64,000 nucleotides of DNA from Chloroflexota bacterium (GTDB taxonomy: Bacteria > Chloroflexota > Anaerolineae > Aggregatilineales > J027), in the NCBI GenBank assembly GCA_013112715.1, contig JABFGB010000010.1, forward strand, positions 113,490-177,489. The letters are read 5' to 3'. This document shows positions 8,967 through 18,300 of the stretch, in pieces. Numbering within the stretch: the first letter of the stretch is position 1; every line of letters begins with the position of its first letter. The notes beneath the pieces were generated by a model that was not told where the DNA came from, ran no database searches, and was given only the letters and a program-made list of their open reading frames with translations. The translations under genes and the position numbers were made by a program.

Positions 8967-9392
8967 ATGGACATTATTTTTCAGCTTTATAAACCGCTGT
9001 TTGTCATTTTGGGCGTGGCAATATTTTGTGTCATTGGTTGTATTGTCATCGTCGTAGCCGTGTTTGTGTTTGCGGATTGGGATGCTTGCAGAGATGATGT
9101 GTTTTCCCAAATACCTGTATATCCTGATGCCACTTTGTTAGAGGGAAGCGATGAAACACCTCTTGGGCAGGCGGGTTCCTACCTAAGAACTTATGAAACG
9201 ACAGCCGATTTTGAAGATGTTGCAGCATTTTTTGAACAACAAGGTTGTACTAAATTTGCACTTAGCCGGACTGAAGACTTCGATTGTACAAATAGTGGTG
9301 AACATTATTGGTACGGGGTCGAGATCAGTAAACAAGGCGAAAACACCTCATACAGGATGACATTCACTTGGAATTGCGGTATTCCAGATTAG
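8967..9392 (+). CDS. small membrane-anchored protein of unknown function
   Basis: From the ATG at 8967 (AAAGGGAAAG just upstream) the product is 141 residues. A long N-terminal hydrophobic helix (PLFVILGVAIFCVIGCIVIVVAVFVF) anchors an acidic extracellular or periplasmic domain with four cysteines (DWDAC, QQGC, FDC, WNC), which could form two disulfides. The motif VYPDATLLEGSDETPLGQAG followed by FEDVAAFFEQQGC resembles small exported proteins that respond to substrate progress, but I cannot name a family. Earlier in-frame ATGs at 8904 and 8928 would add a short hydrophilic leader with no better ribosome binding site. Transcribed divergently from metH. Confidence 0.6.
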   Translation: MDIIFQLYKPLFVILGVAIFCVIGCIVIVVAVFVFADWDACRDDVFSQIPVYPDATLLEGSDETPLGQAGSYLRTYETTADFEDVAAFFEQQGCTKFALSRTEDFDCTNSGEHYWYGVEISKQGENTSYRMTFTWNCGIPD

Positions 9393-9468
9393 AGCAAGTT
9401 ATCCGATGTTTTCATGGAGTTTTTTCTTACTGTGAAATCAAGGGACCTATCAGCTTGATTGTACCAAA

Positions 9469-10407
9469 TTATTCAATCTTGATTTCTATAGCCTGATAAC
9501 GGATGTCAAATCCATAGACTTTGACCAATGTGTCTACGATAAGGGTTGCAACGGTATAGTAATCAACAGCCTCGGAGACGATCAGCCAATCATAGGTGTA
9601 ATATGAATTGACTGAATTCCAGCCTAAGGCCTCTAATTGCTGTGATTGATTTGGATTGACTATTGGGATGATTCCTTTTAAGGTGCGTATTTCTGGGAGA
9701 TTCATAAATTGGATTGGAAAGTTTCCATTAAAACCAAATTTTATCAGCCGAGCCAGATTATCTTTTGAATACAACAATTGTTTCAATTCTTTGGCAACCT
9801 GCGTTGCATGATAGTCAGTTATAGCAGGCCCATTGTTGACCATATACAAGTCATCCCAAAAAGGAATTTCGCGGAAGTGTCCGTCATGTCTTTGTTCGTG
9901 ACCAAATTCATTGTAGAAGTAGTCAATCAGATTATTGCCATAACAAATAATGTCGGTCTGGACAATTGAAAACACTGGATTACCCGGTAATTGTGGCTCG
10001 GACGGGATAAAACGGTGTCCATAAACTGGAATGAGACGCGGGGCTGCTGAAAAAAGTTGCTTTACTATTTCAACTGCGTCATCCATATTGGTTGGCATTT
10101 CTCCCCAAGTTTCTAGCCAATAAGGGATTTTTTGTTGGGTAACATCGAAAATAATCCCGTCCAGCAAAAACTCTTGGTGCTTTTCAATCAGTTTGCCACC
10201 TTCGGCACGCCAATTAGGGAAGTTTCTATATCCGCGATTGTCCTCAATGGGCAATACTCTTTGGAGTAACAATCTCAAGTCAGGTGGGAAACGAAACTCG
10301 CCTTCTTGCTCGATTTGATTTATTTCATTATCGGAAAGGCCGGGTTCAAGAATGATGCCCCATGAGGCGAGTTGAGCAATGAGTGTGTCTAAGTCGACTG
10401 GATTCAA
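9469..10407 (-). CDS. SMI1/KNR4 (SUKH)-like protein
   Basis: 312 residues, no signal peptide or membrane helix. The N-terminal region (LSDNEINQIEQEGEFRFPPDLRLLLQ...NFPNWR) fits the SUKH pattern of an initial helix, a FPPDLRxLL segment and an FPNWR motif. The middle contains VYGHRFIPSEP and VFSIVQTDIICYGNNLIDYFYNEF, which I have seen in larger SUKH proteins. SUKH proteins often serve as immunity proteins against contact-dependent toxins; no toxin partner is visible here. The start is TTG, preceded by GAGGT. AT-richer than its neighbours, suggesting acquisition. Probably co-transcribed with the small membrane protein upstream (17-bp gap). Confidence 0.6.
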   Translation of the reverse strand: MNPVDLDTLIAQLASWGIILEPGLSDNEINQIEQEGEFRFPPDLRLLLQRVLPIEDNRGYRNFPNWRAEGGKLIEKHQEFLLDGIIFDVTQQKIPYWLETWGEMPTNMDDAVEIVKQLFSAAPRLIPVYGHRFIPSEPQLPGNPVFSIVQTDIICYGNNLIDYFYNEFGHEQRHDGHFREIPFWDDLYMVNNGPAITDYHATQVAKELKQLLYSKDNLARLIKFGFNGNFPIQFMNLPEIRTLKGIIPIVNPNQSQQLEALGWNSVNSYYTYDWLIVSEAVDYYTVATLIVDTLVKVYGFDIRYQAIEIKIE

Positions 10408-10423
10408 AGGATATACCTCGCTT

Positions 10424-10726
10424 TTAAAACCATCTGTTTCGCTCGCGTAAATATACTTGATGCCAACTCCACCCTAAGTTCATCCATATAAGAAAACCGG
10501 GGAATAAAAGACAAAAGGCTAAAGGGGTTTCGGTCAAAGACCAAATCATGAATGAAATTCCTAAGAGTATGCCACCACTCAACATCAGCCGACCAAACCG
10601 AATTTCCTCCTCTCTAGTTAGTCTGTACGCGCTAAATCTCCATTTTCCAGCCATGAGCCTTTTGGAATTGAAAATCACGAGCGTTGTCCAAATAATTGCG
10701 AATAGAAATCCGGGTATACCGCTCAT
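10424..10726 (-). CDS. small two- or three-helix membrane protein
   Basis: 100 residues. Hydrophobic segments lie at residues ~3-20 (IPGFLFAIIWTTLVIF), ~46-62 (LMLSGGILLGISFMIW) and ~68-86 (PLAFCLLFPGFLIWMNLGW), ending in a basic tail (RERNRWF). No family recognised. It sits directly upstream of the SUKH-like gene on the same strand, which suggests joint expression. Confidence 0.5.
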   Translation of the reverse strand: MSGIPGFLFAIIWTTLVIFNSKRLMAGKWRFSAYRLTREEEIRFGRLMLSGGILLGISFMIWSLTETPLAFCLLFPGFLIWMNLGWSWHQVYLRERNRWF

Positions 10727-10797
10727 AAGGCTATCTCGTTAACTTGCGATAGAATCACTTTGAGGAAACAAGGCCTTTGCATCTGAATATTCTGATT

Positions 10798-11136
10798 TCA
10801 TAAGGGGCGATTTACGCGAATAAGCTGCCCATCCATTTGTTGGTTATCTTCTAAAGCGGCATGGATTCGCTGGGCTTGAGCCGCGAAATCTGAATCAACG
10901 GTGCAGACGATAATTCCCTTGTGGACTGAATTCTCATTGTGTAGGCGTATAAAATGTTTCCGATTGAGGGTCAACAAAATGCGTTCATGTTCAATTGCAT
11001 AGGCCAGCACTTTATCATCTGGAATGGCTTGTCCGGCATTACCCGCTTCATAAGAGGTTAAGACATCATGGCCTAACTGTCGTAGTTCTTCAATTACGGG
11101 CAAGGGGAAATTTTCATTGGCATAGATATTTGCCAT
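10798..11136 (-). CDS. DUF5615 PIN-like protein, putative toxin
   Basis: 112 residues from MANIYANENF. The motif IYANENFPLPVIEELRQLGHDV, then ...IPDDKVLAYAIEHERILLTLNRKHFIRLH, matches DUF5615 proteins, a compact PIN-like fold with acidic residues at N-E-N, D-D and the LTLNRKHF (D-replaced) strand. These are thought to be RNase toxins paired with DUF433 proteins. The start is one base past the stop codon of the DUF433 gene; an alternative ATG at 11151 would overlap it. Asn occupies the position that is often Asp in the third motif (LTxDxDF), so nuclease activity is uncertain. Confidence 0.75.
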   Translation of the reverse strand: MANIYANENFPLPVIEELRQLGHDVLTSYEAGNAGQAIPDDKVLAYAIEHERILLTLNRKHFIRLHNENSVHKGIIVCTVDSDFAAQAQRIHAALEDNQQMDGQLIRVNRPL

Positions 11137-11137
11137 C

Positions 11138-11467
11138 TTAGGCCGACTCATTTTCTTCGATCTGCTGCTCAATTTCTTGGCGATGGGCGCGATAATAGGC
11201 CCATGCGTTGGCTAAATCTTCAGCCCGTAACGTTGGATAACTCCGTAACAAATCTGCCTCTGTGATGCCAACCTGTCGCGCTCTGACCAAGACCCAAACC
11301 GGAATTCGAGTACGCACGATACAAGGTTCGCCGCCAGAAACATCCTGATTGCTATCAATGCCGGGGAAGGCATCCCCTAAATCTTGTACAACCCATTGCA
11401 ACACTTGGGCCTTTTCGCCGCGTGTCATACCCGCCAGAATTTGTTCTAGTCTCTCGATATTGGTCAT
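11138..11467 (-). CDS. DUF433 protein, putative antitoxin
   Basis: 109 residues from MTNIERLEQIL. The C-terminal half shows DUF433 features: SGGEPCIVRTRIPVWVLVRARQVGITEADLLRSYPTLRAEDLANAWAYYRAH. This winged-helix-like module is usually the antitoxin/DNA-binding partner of a DUF5615 protein, which follows immediately. The N-terminal ~40 residues (GMTRGEKAQVLQWVVQDLGD) are an extension also seen in longer homologues. A longer frame to 11509 exists, but it lacks a ribosome binding site and covers the inverted repeat in the shared upstream region. Confidence 0.78.
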   Translation of the reverse strand: MTNIERLEQILAGMTRGEKAQVLQWVVQDLGDAFPGIDSNQDVSGGEPCIVRTRIPVWVLVRARQVGITEADLLRSYPTLRAEDLANAWAYYRAHRQEIEQQIEENESA

Positions 11468-11491
11468 GTGAATCACGGTTTCTCCAAAACA

Positions 11492-11536
11492 AAAATCACG
11501 CCCTCTCAATAGTTTACATCGAAAGGACGTGATTTT
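11492..11536. promoter_or_regulatory. inverted repeat between two divergent toxin-antitoxin modules
   Basis: Arms AAAATCACG (11492-11500) and CGTGATTTT (11528-11536) are perfect complements separated by 27 bp. They lie in the control region between the DUF433 gene (leftward) and hicB (rightward). Such modules are commonly autoregulated, so an operator is plausible. Confidence 0.4.
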
Positions 11537-11606
11537 CGGGGCACAAAATCCGCTTTAAAAATAGAATTTGGTACAATCAATTCAGCCATAATGAAAGGAA
11601 CATGCG

Positions 11607-11816
11607 ATGCGACAGGTCATTTTAATTCCTGATGAAGATGGTGGGTATGCAGTCGAAGTCCCCAGTTTACCCGGTTGCATTAGTCAAGGCGATACGATTG
11701 ACGAGGCGCTTGCCAATATTAAAGAGGCGATAGAACTGCACATTGCAGATATGATTTCGAATGGCGAAGAAGTACCAGAAGATTTTGCCGCGCCCATTCA
11801 GGTTATGGCGGTATGA
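11607..11816 (+). CDS. hicB: HicB-family antitoxin
   Basis: 69 residues with the HicB N-terminal fold: VILIPDEDGGYAVEVPSLPGCISQGDTIDEALANIKEAIELHI. The PSLPGCxSQGDTxxEAxxNIxEAI pattern is diagnostic. There is no C-terminal DNA-binding domain, as in the short HicB class. Its stop overlaps the hicA start by four bases, indicating translational coupling. Role: bind and neutralise HicA. Confidence 0.88.
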   Translation: MRQVILIPDEDGGYAVEVPSLPGCISQGDTIDEALANIKEAIELHIADMISNGEEVPEDFAAPIQVMAV

Positions 11817-12106
11817 GCAAACGCGAGAAATTACGTCGCAAGTTAAGAAATAACCCCAAAGATGCGACTATACAGGAAGTCGAAACTTTGTTATCCCGTT
11901 TTGGCTTCAAATTGGAGCGTATCAGTGGTAGCCATCATGTTTTTCGGTTTAGCGATGATGAACAGATACAGGTACGAAGTATTTCTGTTCCGCTACATGG
12001 TCGCAAAGTGAAAACCGTTTATGTCCAACAGGTGATAGAATTATTAGACGAACTATTCCCCGGAGAATTATCTAATGACGTAGATGGGGAGGAAACCGAT
12101 GAATAA
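11813..12106 (+). CDS. hicA: HicA-family toxin (mRNA interferase)
   Basis: 97 residues. The double-stranded-RNA-binding-like fold is shown by TIQEVETLLSRFGFKLERISGSHHVFRF, with the catalytic His in GSHHVF, and by ISVPLHGRKVKTVYVQQVIELL. The order antitoxin-toxin is the reverse of the classical hicA-hicB order but is common. The N-terminus carries a basic extension (MSKREKLRRKLRNNPKD) seen in some HicA proteins. The 3' end overlaps a second HicB-type gene, forming a trio. Confidence 0.87.
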   Translation: MSKREKLRRKLRNNPKDATIQEVETLLSRFGFKLERISGSHHVFRFSDDEQIQVRSISVPLHGRKVKTVYVQQVIELLDELFPGELSNDVDGEETDE

Positions 12107-12323
12107 AACCCTTGACCACTATATGTCTCTACCGTACACCATCGAAATCATTCCCGACGAGGGGGCGTGGTTTGTGCGTGTCAAAGAGTTGAAAGGCTGC
12201 ATGACCGAAGTGGATGAGTGGGATGAGATATTGCCCATGATTGAGGATGCCAAACGGCTGTGGCTAGAGGTTGCACTTGAACATGGCGACCCCATTCCTG
12301 AGCCTGTCGGAGTTGCTGGTTAA
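12099..12323 (+). CDS. hicB: second HicB-family protein
   Basis: 74 residues from MNKTLDHYMSLPY. The core YTIEIIPDEGAWFVRVKELKGCMTEVDEWDEILPMIEDAKRLWLEVALEHG is a HicB-like fold with GC at the usual position. The ATG at 12099 has GGGGAGGAA six bases upstream and overlaps the end of hicA by eight bases. A HicB protein on each side of one HicA is unusual. It may be a second antitoxin, a decoy, or the relic of a neighbouring module whose toxin was lost. It differs clearly in sequence from the first HicB. Confidence 0.78.
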   Translation: MNKTLDHYMSLPYTIEIIPDEGAWFVRVKELKGCMTEVDEWDEILPMIEDAKRLWLEVALEHGDPIPEPVGVAG

Positions 12324-12340
12324 TCAAATATTCTGAGGAA

Positions 12341-12376
12341 AAGTTAGCCCTCCCGATTGATACCAACCGAGAGGGC
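12341..12376 (-). terminator. intrinsic terminator of the giant lipoprotein gene
   Basis: On the minus strand a 13-bp stem (12347-12359 with 12364-12376, two G-U pairs) with a four-base loop is followed by TAACTTTTCC. It lies 8 bp after the stop codon at 12385. The stem is weaker on the plus strand, so it mainly serves the leftward gene. Confidence 0.65.
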
Positions 12377-12384
12377 AAGTGCAT

Positions 12385-15300
12385 TTATTGGAAGAAGGTC
12401 TGCCGCAGCGATTCGAGGATAAACAGCGCGTGCAGATTTCGACGATTGACCCCCGAAGTGAGGGCCGCATCGGTCAAATCCATCGAGCCGAAGCCGCCGA
12501 CTGTGTATACCCCATTGGTCGCTTCCTGCATCGTGAGATACAGATTCCACAGCGGCACATTCGAATCAGTAGCGATGGTCGCAATAACCTCGTTGTATTG
12601 ATTGAGGACATCGAGGCCAACCGAGCCATCATCGGGAAGGGTCGTCAAAATCGGGATGACGCCGCTTGTCGTCGCGGAATCTACCATCTGCTGCAAATTG
12701 GAGCGGAAGGTGTCCACATCGGTGGCAGTGGCATTGGCTGGCGTGAAACTGATGAACACGACACTTGGCTGTGAGAGGCGCAGTTCACAATCGAAAGGTG
12801 TTTCGCCGGGGGTGCAGATATTTGGATCAGCATAGGCCGGGTCGAGTACATTTTCGATTGTCCAGCCTTCGCCTGCTGCCGCGCTGGTGACGTTGAAGCT
12901 AGTCGCTGGATCACCCAACACATCGTGGGCCGGTTGGACGCTGTAGTGATTGATGATATTTTGCAGGTCGGTATAGCTGCCGAGATCGTAGCTACCGAGT
13001 GCAATATCATCCAAGAAGTCTGTACCACCCAATGACTCATCACCCACTACCGAAAAGACTGTGTTGCGACGACCAAGATTAAACACGCCATTTTGATAGA
13101 CAGGCAGGAGTTCATCATAGAGGTCGGTAACATCCGGCAAAATCGGGTAGGCGCTGATGTCGAAACCCTGAGCAATCACCGTTGGTTCATTCACGGTGAC
13201 ATCAAAGAAGCCTTGCGCCGTGCCACCGCGCCCATCATCCCCATTGATAGTAATCGTGGCTGTACCCGCGCTGTTGCAGGTGACATTGACGGTTGAGGTG
13301 TCAGCGGCAAAGGCTTGGGCGATGCCATCGTTATTCGAAGCGGCGGTGACGGTGACAAAATCGCCATCAGGATCACTGACGCCTATCACAACAGGCAGGG
13401 TTTGACCAATGTCACAGAACTGAGGATCAATCGGGGCAATGGTGGGAATTTGATTCGCCGCCACGACTTCGACGGTGAAGGTCGTCAAGTTCGTACCACC
13501 GCGTCCATCATCCACACTGACCGAAATAGACGCGATACCGGGGCCGATGCAGGCCACACTCAAATTGGTGCTGTCGAGGACGCTTACCTGCGCGACGCCT
13601 GCATTATCAGCAAAGGCTTGGGTCGTAATGAAATCGCCATCGGGGTCGAAGGTCGGCACGGCAACGGTAAGCGTGTCACCGGGAGCACAGGTTTGTGGGG
13701 CGATGGCATCAAGGGTAGGTGGCTGGTTGGTTGCCGCAACCGTCACATTAAACGTCGTGGCATTCGTGCCGCCGCGCCCATCGTCAAGATTTAGGGTTAC
13801 ATTGACCGCCCCGGCGTTGAGACAGGTCACGCTGAGGGTGGCATTATCTACGATGCTGACCTGAACCACGCCATCTACATCCACCTGCGGGAAAATATTC
13901 AGCACATCACCTTCGGGGTCACTGGCGCTAAAATTAACCGTCAGGGCGTCACCGGGAGCGCAGGTCTGCGGGTCAATCGGGTTAATACTTGGCGCTTGAT
14001 TAGGCGCGTTGACCGTGACCGTGAGAGTGGTTGAATTTACCCCGCCCCGCCCATCATCGGCAGATAGGGCGATGGTCGCAAATCCAGCACTATTACACGT
14101 CACATTGAGATTGGTGGTATCCAAGACGGTTGCTTGAGCGATGCCATCGTTGTCGGAGGTGGCGGTCACGGTTAGGAAATCACCATCGGGGTCAGTAGCG
14201 ACATACGCGACGACCAACGGTTGACCAACATCGCAGGTAACAGGTGTCAGGGGTTGGATAGACGGCGGTTGATTGGGAGCAGTCACTGACACTGAGAAAG
14301 TCGTCGCGTTTGTTCCACCTTGTCCGTCGTCTACATTAACGGTAATGGTTGCTGTACCCGCACCCACGCAATTAACACTTAGGGTGGCATTATCGAGAAC
14401 GCTGGCGCTGGCAATACCGTCATTATCCGAAAATGCGGTGACATTCAGCAGATCGCCTTCAGGGTCAAGCGGATTGATGGCTACCGTGAGTGGTTGTCCG
14501 ACCTCGCAAGTTTGAGGTGCGACAGGGTCAATTGTGGGTGCTTGATTGACAGCGGCGACAGTGACAGTAAAGTCGGTGCTGGTTGTGCCACCCCGCCCAT
14601 CATCCGTGCTGACGGTGATGGTTGCTGTGCCGGGGGTGAGACATTGCATGGCTATCGAGAAAGCATCCACGACATTAGCCGAAGCGATATTGTTGTCACT
14701 CGATGTAGTCGTCGTTGTCAAGAAATCATTTTCAGGGTCAGTCGCCGTGTAATTGACGATAATCGGCTGACCCGCCTCGCAGGATTGTGGGTCAATCGGG
14801 TTAATCGACGGTGACTGGTTGGGTGTGGTCACATTAACCGCGAAGGCCGTTGCGTTCGTGCCACCCCGCCCATCGTCTACATTGACCGTAATCGTTGCAA
14901 AACCATCCGCTGTACAAGTCACGCTAAGGGTAGCATTGTCGAGTACCGTAACGCTGGCAATAGCATTATTATCAGAGAGAGCAGTCACCGTTAATGGGTC
15001 GCCATCGGGGTCAACAGGGTTGATAACTACTGTCAAGGGTTGACCCACTTCACACTCCTGCGGCGCGATGAGGTCAATCGTCGGTACTTGATTGGGGGCA
15101 GTGGCTTCAACCGGGAAGGTGGTCGTCGCTGTGCCACCTAATCCATCGTCTACCGTCACGGTAATGGTGGCAGTACCCGCGTCTCCGCAGACGATACTGA
15201 GGTTGTTGGCGTCGGCAAGGCTGGCACTGATGGCTGGATTATCGGACGAGACATTGGTTGTCAGGGCCGTGCCATCGGGATCAATGGCAAAATAGGCCAC

Positions 15301-18300
15301 CGTCAAGATTTGCCCAACCTCACAGGTTTGAGCCGCGATGGGGTCAATGGTTGGGAGTTGATTGGGAGCGGCTACGGTGATAGTGAAATCAGTGCTGGCT
15401 GTGCCACCGCGCCCATCATCGGTGCTGACGGTAATCGTCGCTGTACCGGGGCTGAGACACTGTACCGCAATCGAGAAAGCGTCGGTAACACTGGCAATTG
15501 CAATGCCCGTATCACTGGATGAGGCGATAGTTGTCAGCAGGTCGTTGTCGGGGTCAGTCGCAGAGTAATTGACCACCAACGGTTGATTGCTTTCGCAGGT
15601 TTGTGGGTCAATTGGGGCAATAGTCGGCGATTGATTAGGGATAGTGACGTTAACGGTGAAGGCTGTCGCATTCGTGCCTCCCCGCCCATCGTCCACGTTG
15701 ACACTGATGGTCGCAAAACCGTCGCTTAGGCAGGTGACGTTTAATGTAGCCGTGTCTACCCCTATAATCTGTGCCACCGCCTCATTGTCCGAAAGGGCTG
15801 TGACAGACAAGGAGTCACTGTCGGCATCCGCAACATTGAGTGGGATGGTGAGGGTGTCGCCAACTTCGCAGGACTGCGGGTCAATGGCGCTAATGCTCGG
15901 TGGCTGATTGGCGGCAGTCACGTCAACGGTGAATCCGGTGGAGGCTTCACCCCCACGTCCGTCGTTGACCGTTACCGTGATGTCGGTAGAACCAGCGACC
16001 AAACATTCCACCCCCAGCGAGAAGCTGTCAATCACAATCACATTGGCAATGGTCGTATCCGTAGACAGGGCAGTGGTGGTCAAAACGTCATTGTCGGGGT
16101 CGGTTGCGGTGTAATTCACCACCAACTCCTGTCCGGCTTCACAGGTTTGGGTCTCGATAGGGTTAATGGTGGGCAGTTGATTCGGCACTTCATTGACCAC
16201 AACATCAAAGGTTGTCTCAACGGCGATGTCCGAAGTCACAGAGATTGTAATGGTCGCAATGCCCACATTATTACAGGTCACGGTGAGGGCCGTTTCGCCA
16301 AGCTGGACGGAGGCAATGCTGTCATCGCTGGAGAAGGCGCTTAGGGCGGTGATGTCATTGTCTGGGTCGCCATAATTCACCCCAACATCAAAGGATGTCC
16401 CGACCAAACATGACTGTGGGTCAATAGGCAGGATAAAGGGTGGCTCATTCGGCGGTATGGTCGCTGTTTCGGTAGGAGTAGGTGATGGTATTTCGGTCTC
16501 GGTTGAGGTGACCGAAGCTGTCGCGGTAAATTCGGTGGTCGCCGTCTCAGTGGGTGTGGCGGATGGCGTTTCAGTTTCGGTTGACGTGGCAGAAGGTGTC
16601 GCCGTAGATTCAGTGGTGGCAGTTTCGGTAAAGGTGGCAGTGGGTGTATTGGTCGGTAGTGCGTTGACCGTTACCCCAAACGCCATATTGGATTGCCCGC
16701 CACGTGTGTCACTGACAAAAATAGTGATGGTAGCTGGCCCAGCATTCAGACAGACCAGACTCAAGGTACTGTCGTCCATATTGAACGCCACGTTCGCAAC
16801 ATTGGCATCGCTGGTGGTCGGCGTGACACTGATAGCATCACCATCTGGGTCACTGATGGTCAAGGGTACAGTGACGGTTTCACCAACTGAACAGGTTTGT
16901 GGGTCTACCTGTGTGATGGTCGGATTTTGATTGGGGGTGTCTACACTAACCGCGAAAGAAATCGGGGTTACACCGCCGCGCCCATCATCGGCTGTAACGG
17001 TAATGGTGGCAACCCCAGCACCCACACAATTGATAACTAGCGGGTTATTGTTGATACTGGCCTGTGCCACTGCGGTATCGCTGGAAGTAGCCGTTAAGGT
17101 TAGCAAATCACCATCTGGGTCGGCATAGGACAATACGAGATTCAGTGTACCTCCGACTTGGCAGGACTGCGGATCAACGGCTGTAACTTGCGGGTATTGG
17201 TTGGCGGCAGTAACCGTGACTGCAAAGGTACGTGCGGCTGTTCCGCCTCGGCCATCATTAACAGTGATCGTAATATTGGCCGTGCCCACACTGACGCCTG
17301 TGACGGTGACAGTGGCTTCCCCACTTTGGAAAACGGTGGCAACGGCGGCGTTGTCGGTTATAGCTTCAATGCCAAGTGGGTCGCTGTCCGGGTCACTGAA
17401 GACCAATGGGACGGCAATCGTCTGACCTGTCTCAACTGCTTGTGGCCCAATCGCCTCTAATACGGGTGGTTGGTTGGGAACAGTAGCAGGATTGACCGCC
17501 ACCGAAAACGAAGCCGATGCGCTGCCGCCTCGACCATCGCCGATAGACACGGTGATTTTGGCATCTCCAACTGCGACACCGGTAATGCTGAGGCTGTCCA
17601 CATCCACAGCGGCAACAGCGACAATACCGGGGTCACTGGATAACACAGAAAACGCCACCGGGTCGCCGTCAGCATCACTTAAGGATAGGTCAATTTGGCT
17701 CACCTCACCGACTTCGATGGTCTGGTCGGTAATCACACCGATCACAGGTGGTTGATTCGGTGGTGGCGGAACATTGACCGTCACAGTAAACATCGTGGTA
17801 ATCGTGCCACCGCGACTGTCAGTCACCGTCACGGTGATATTGGCCGTTCCAGCAGCTATTCCAGTAATCCGCAGGGTTGTGCTGTTTACAGGTTGGGCCG
17901 TTACTAGCCCTTGATTGGTGCTGTTGGCCGTGAAGGTTGTCGGGTCATTATCCGGGTCAGAAATCGAGAGCGTAATATCACGGGCCTCGTTGACATTTAG
18001 CGTTTGGGCCGCAATCGCACCGATGCTGGGCGGGTTATTGGTGGGGGCAACCGGGTTGACCACGACTGAGAAAATAATCGAATTCGAGGCCTGCCGATTG
18101 TCGGTTGCTACCACCGTGACATTGGCAGTCCCGGGGTTGAGCGCGGCCAGATTGATGTTGTTCCCCACGCCTTGTATCGCCGAGACAATGTTAGGGGCCG
18201 AACTGGTGATGGTAAACGTAAAGGTATCGCCATTCGGGTCGGTGATGGTCAGTGGGAGAATCACATTGGTATTTTGCACCATCGTCTGGTTTGGAACACC

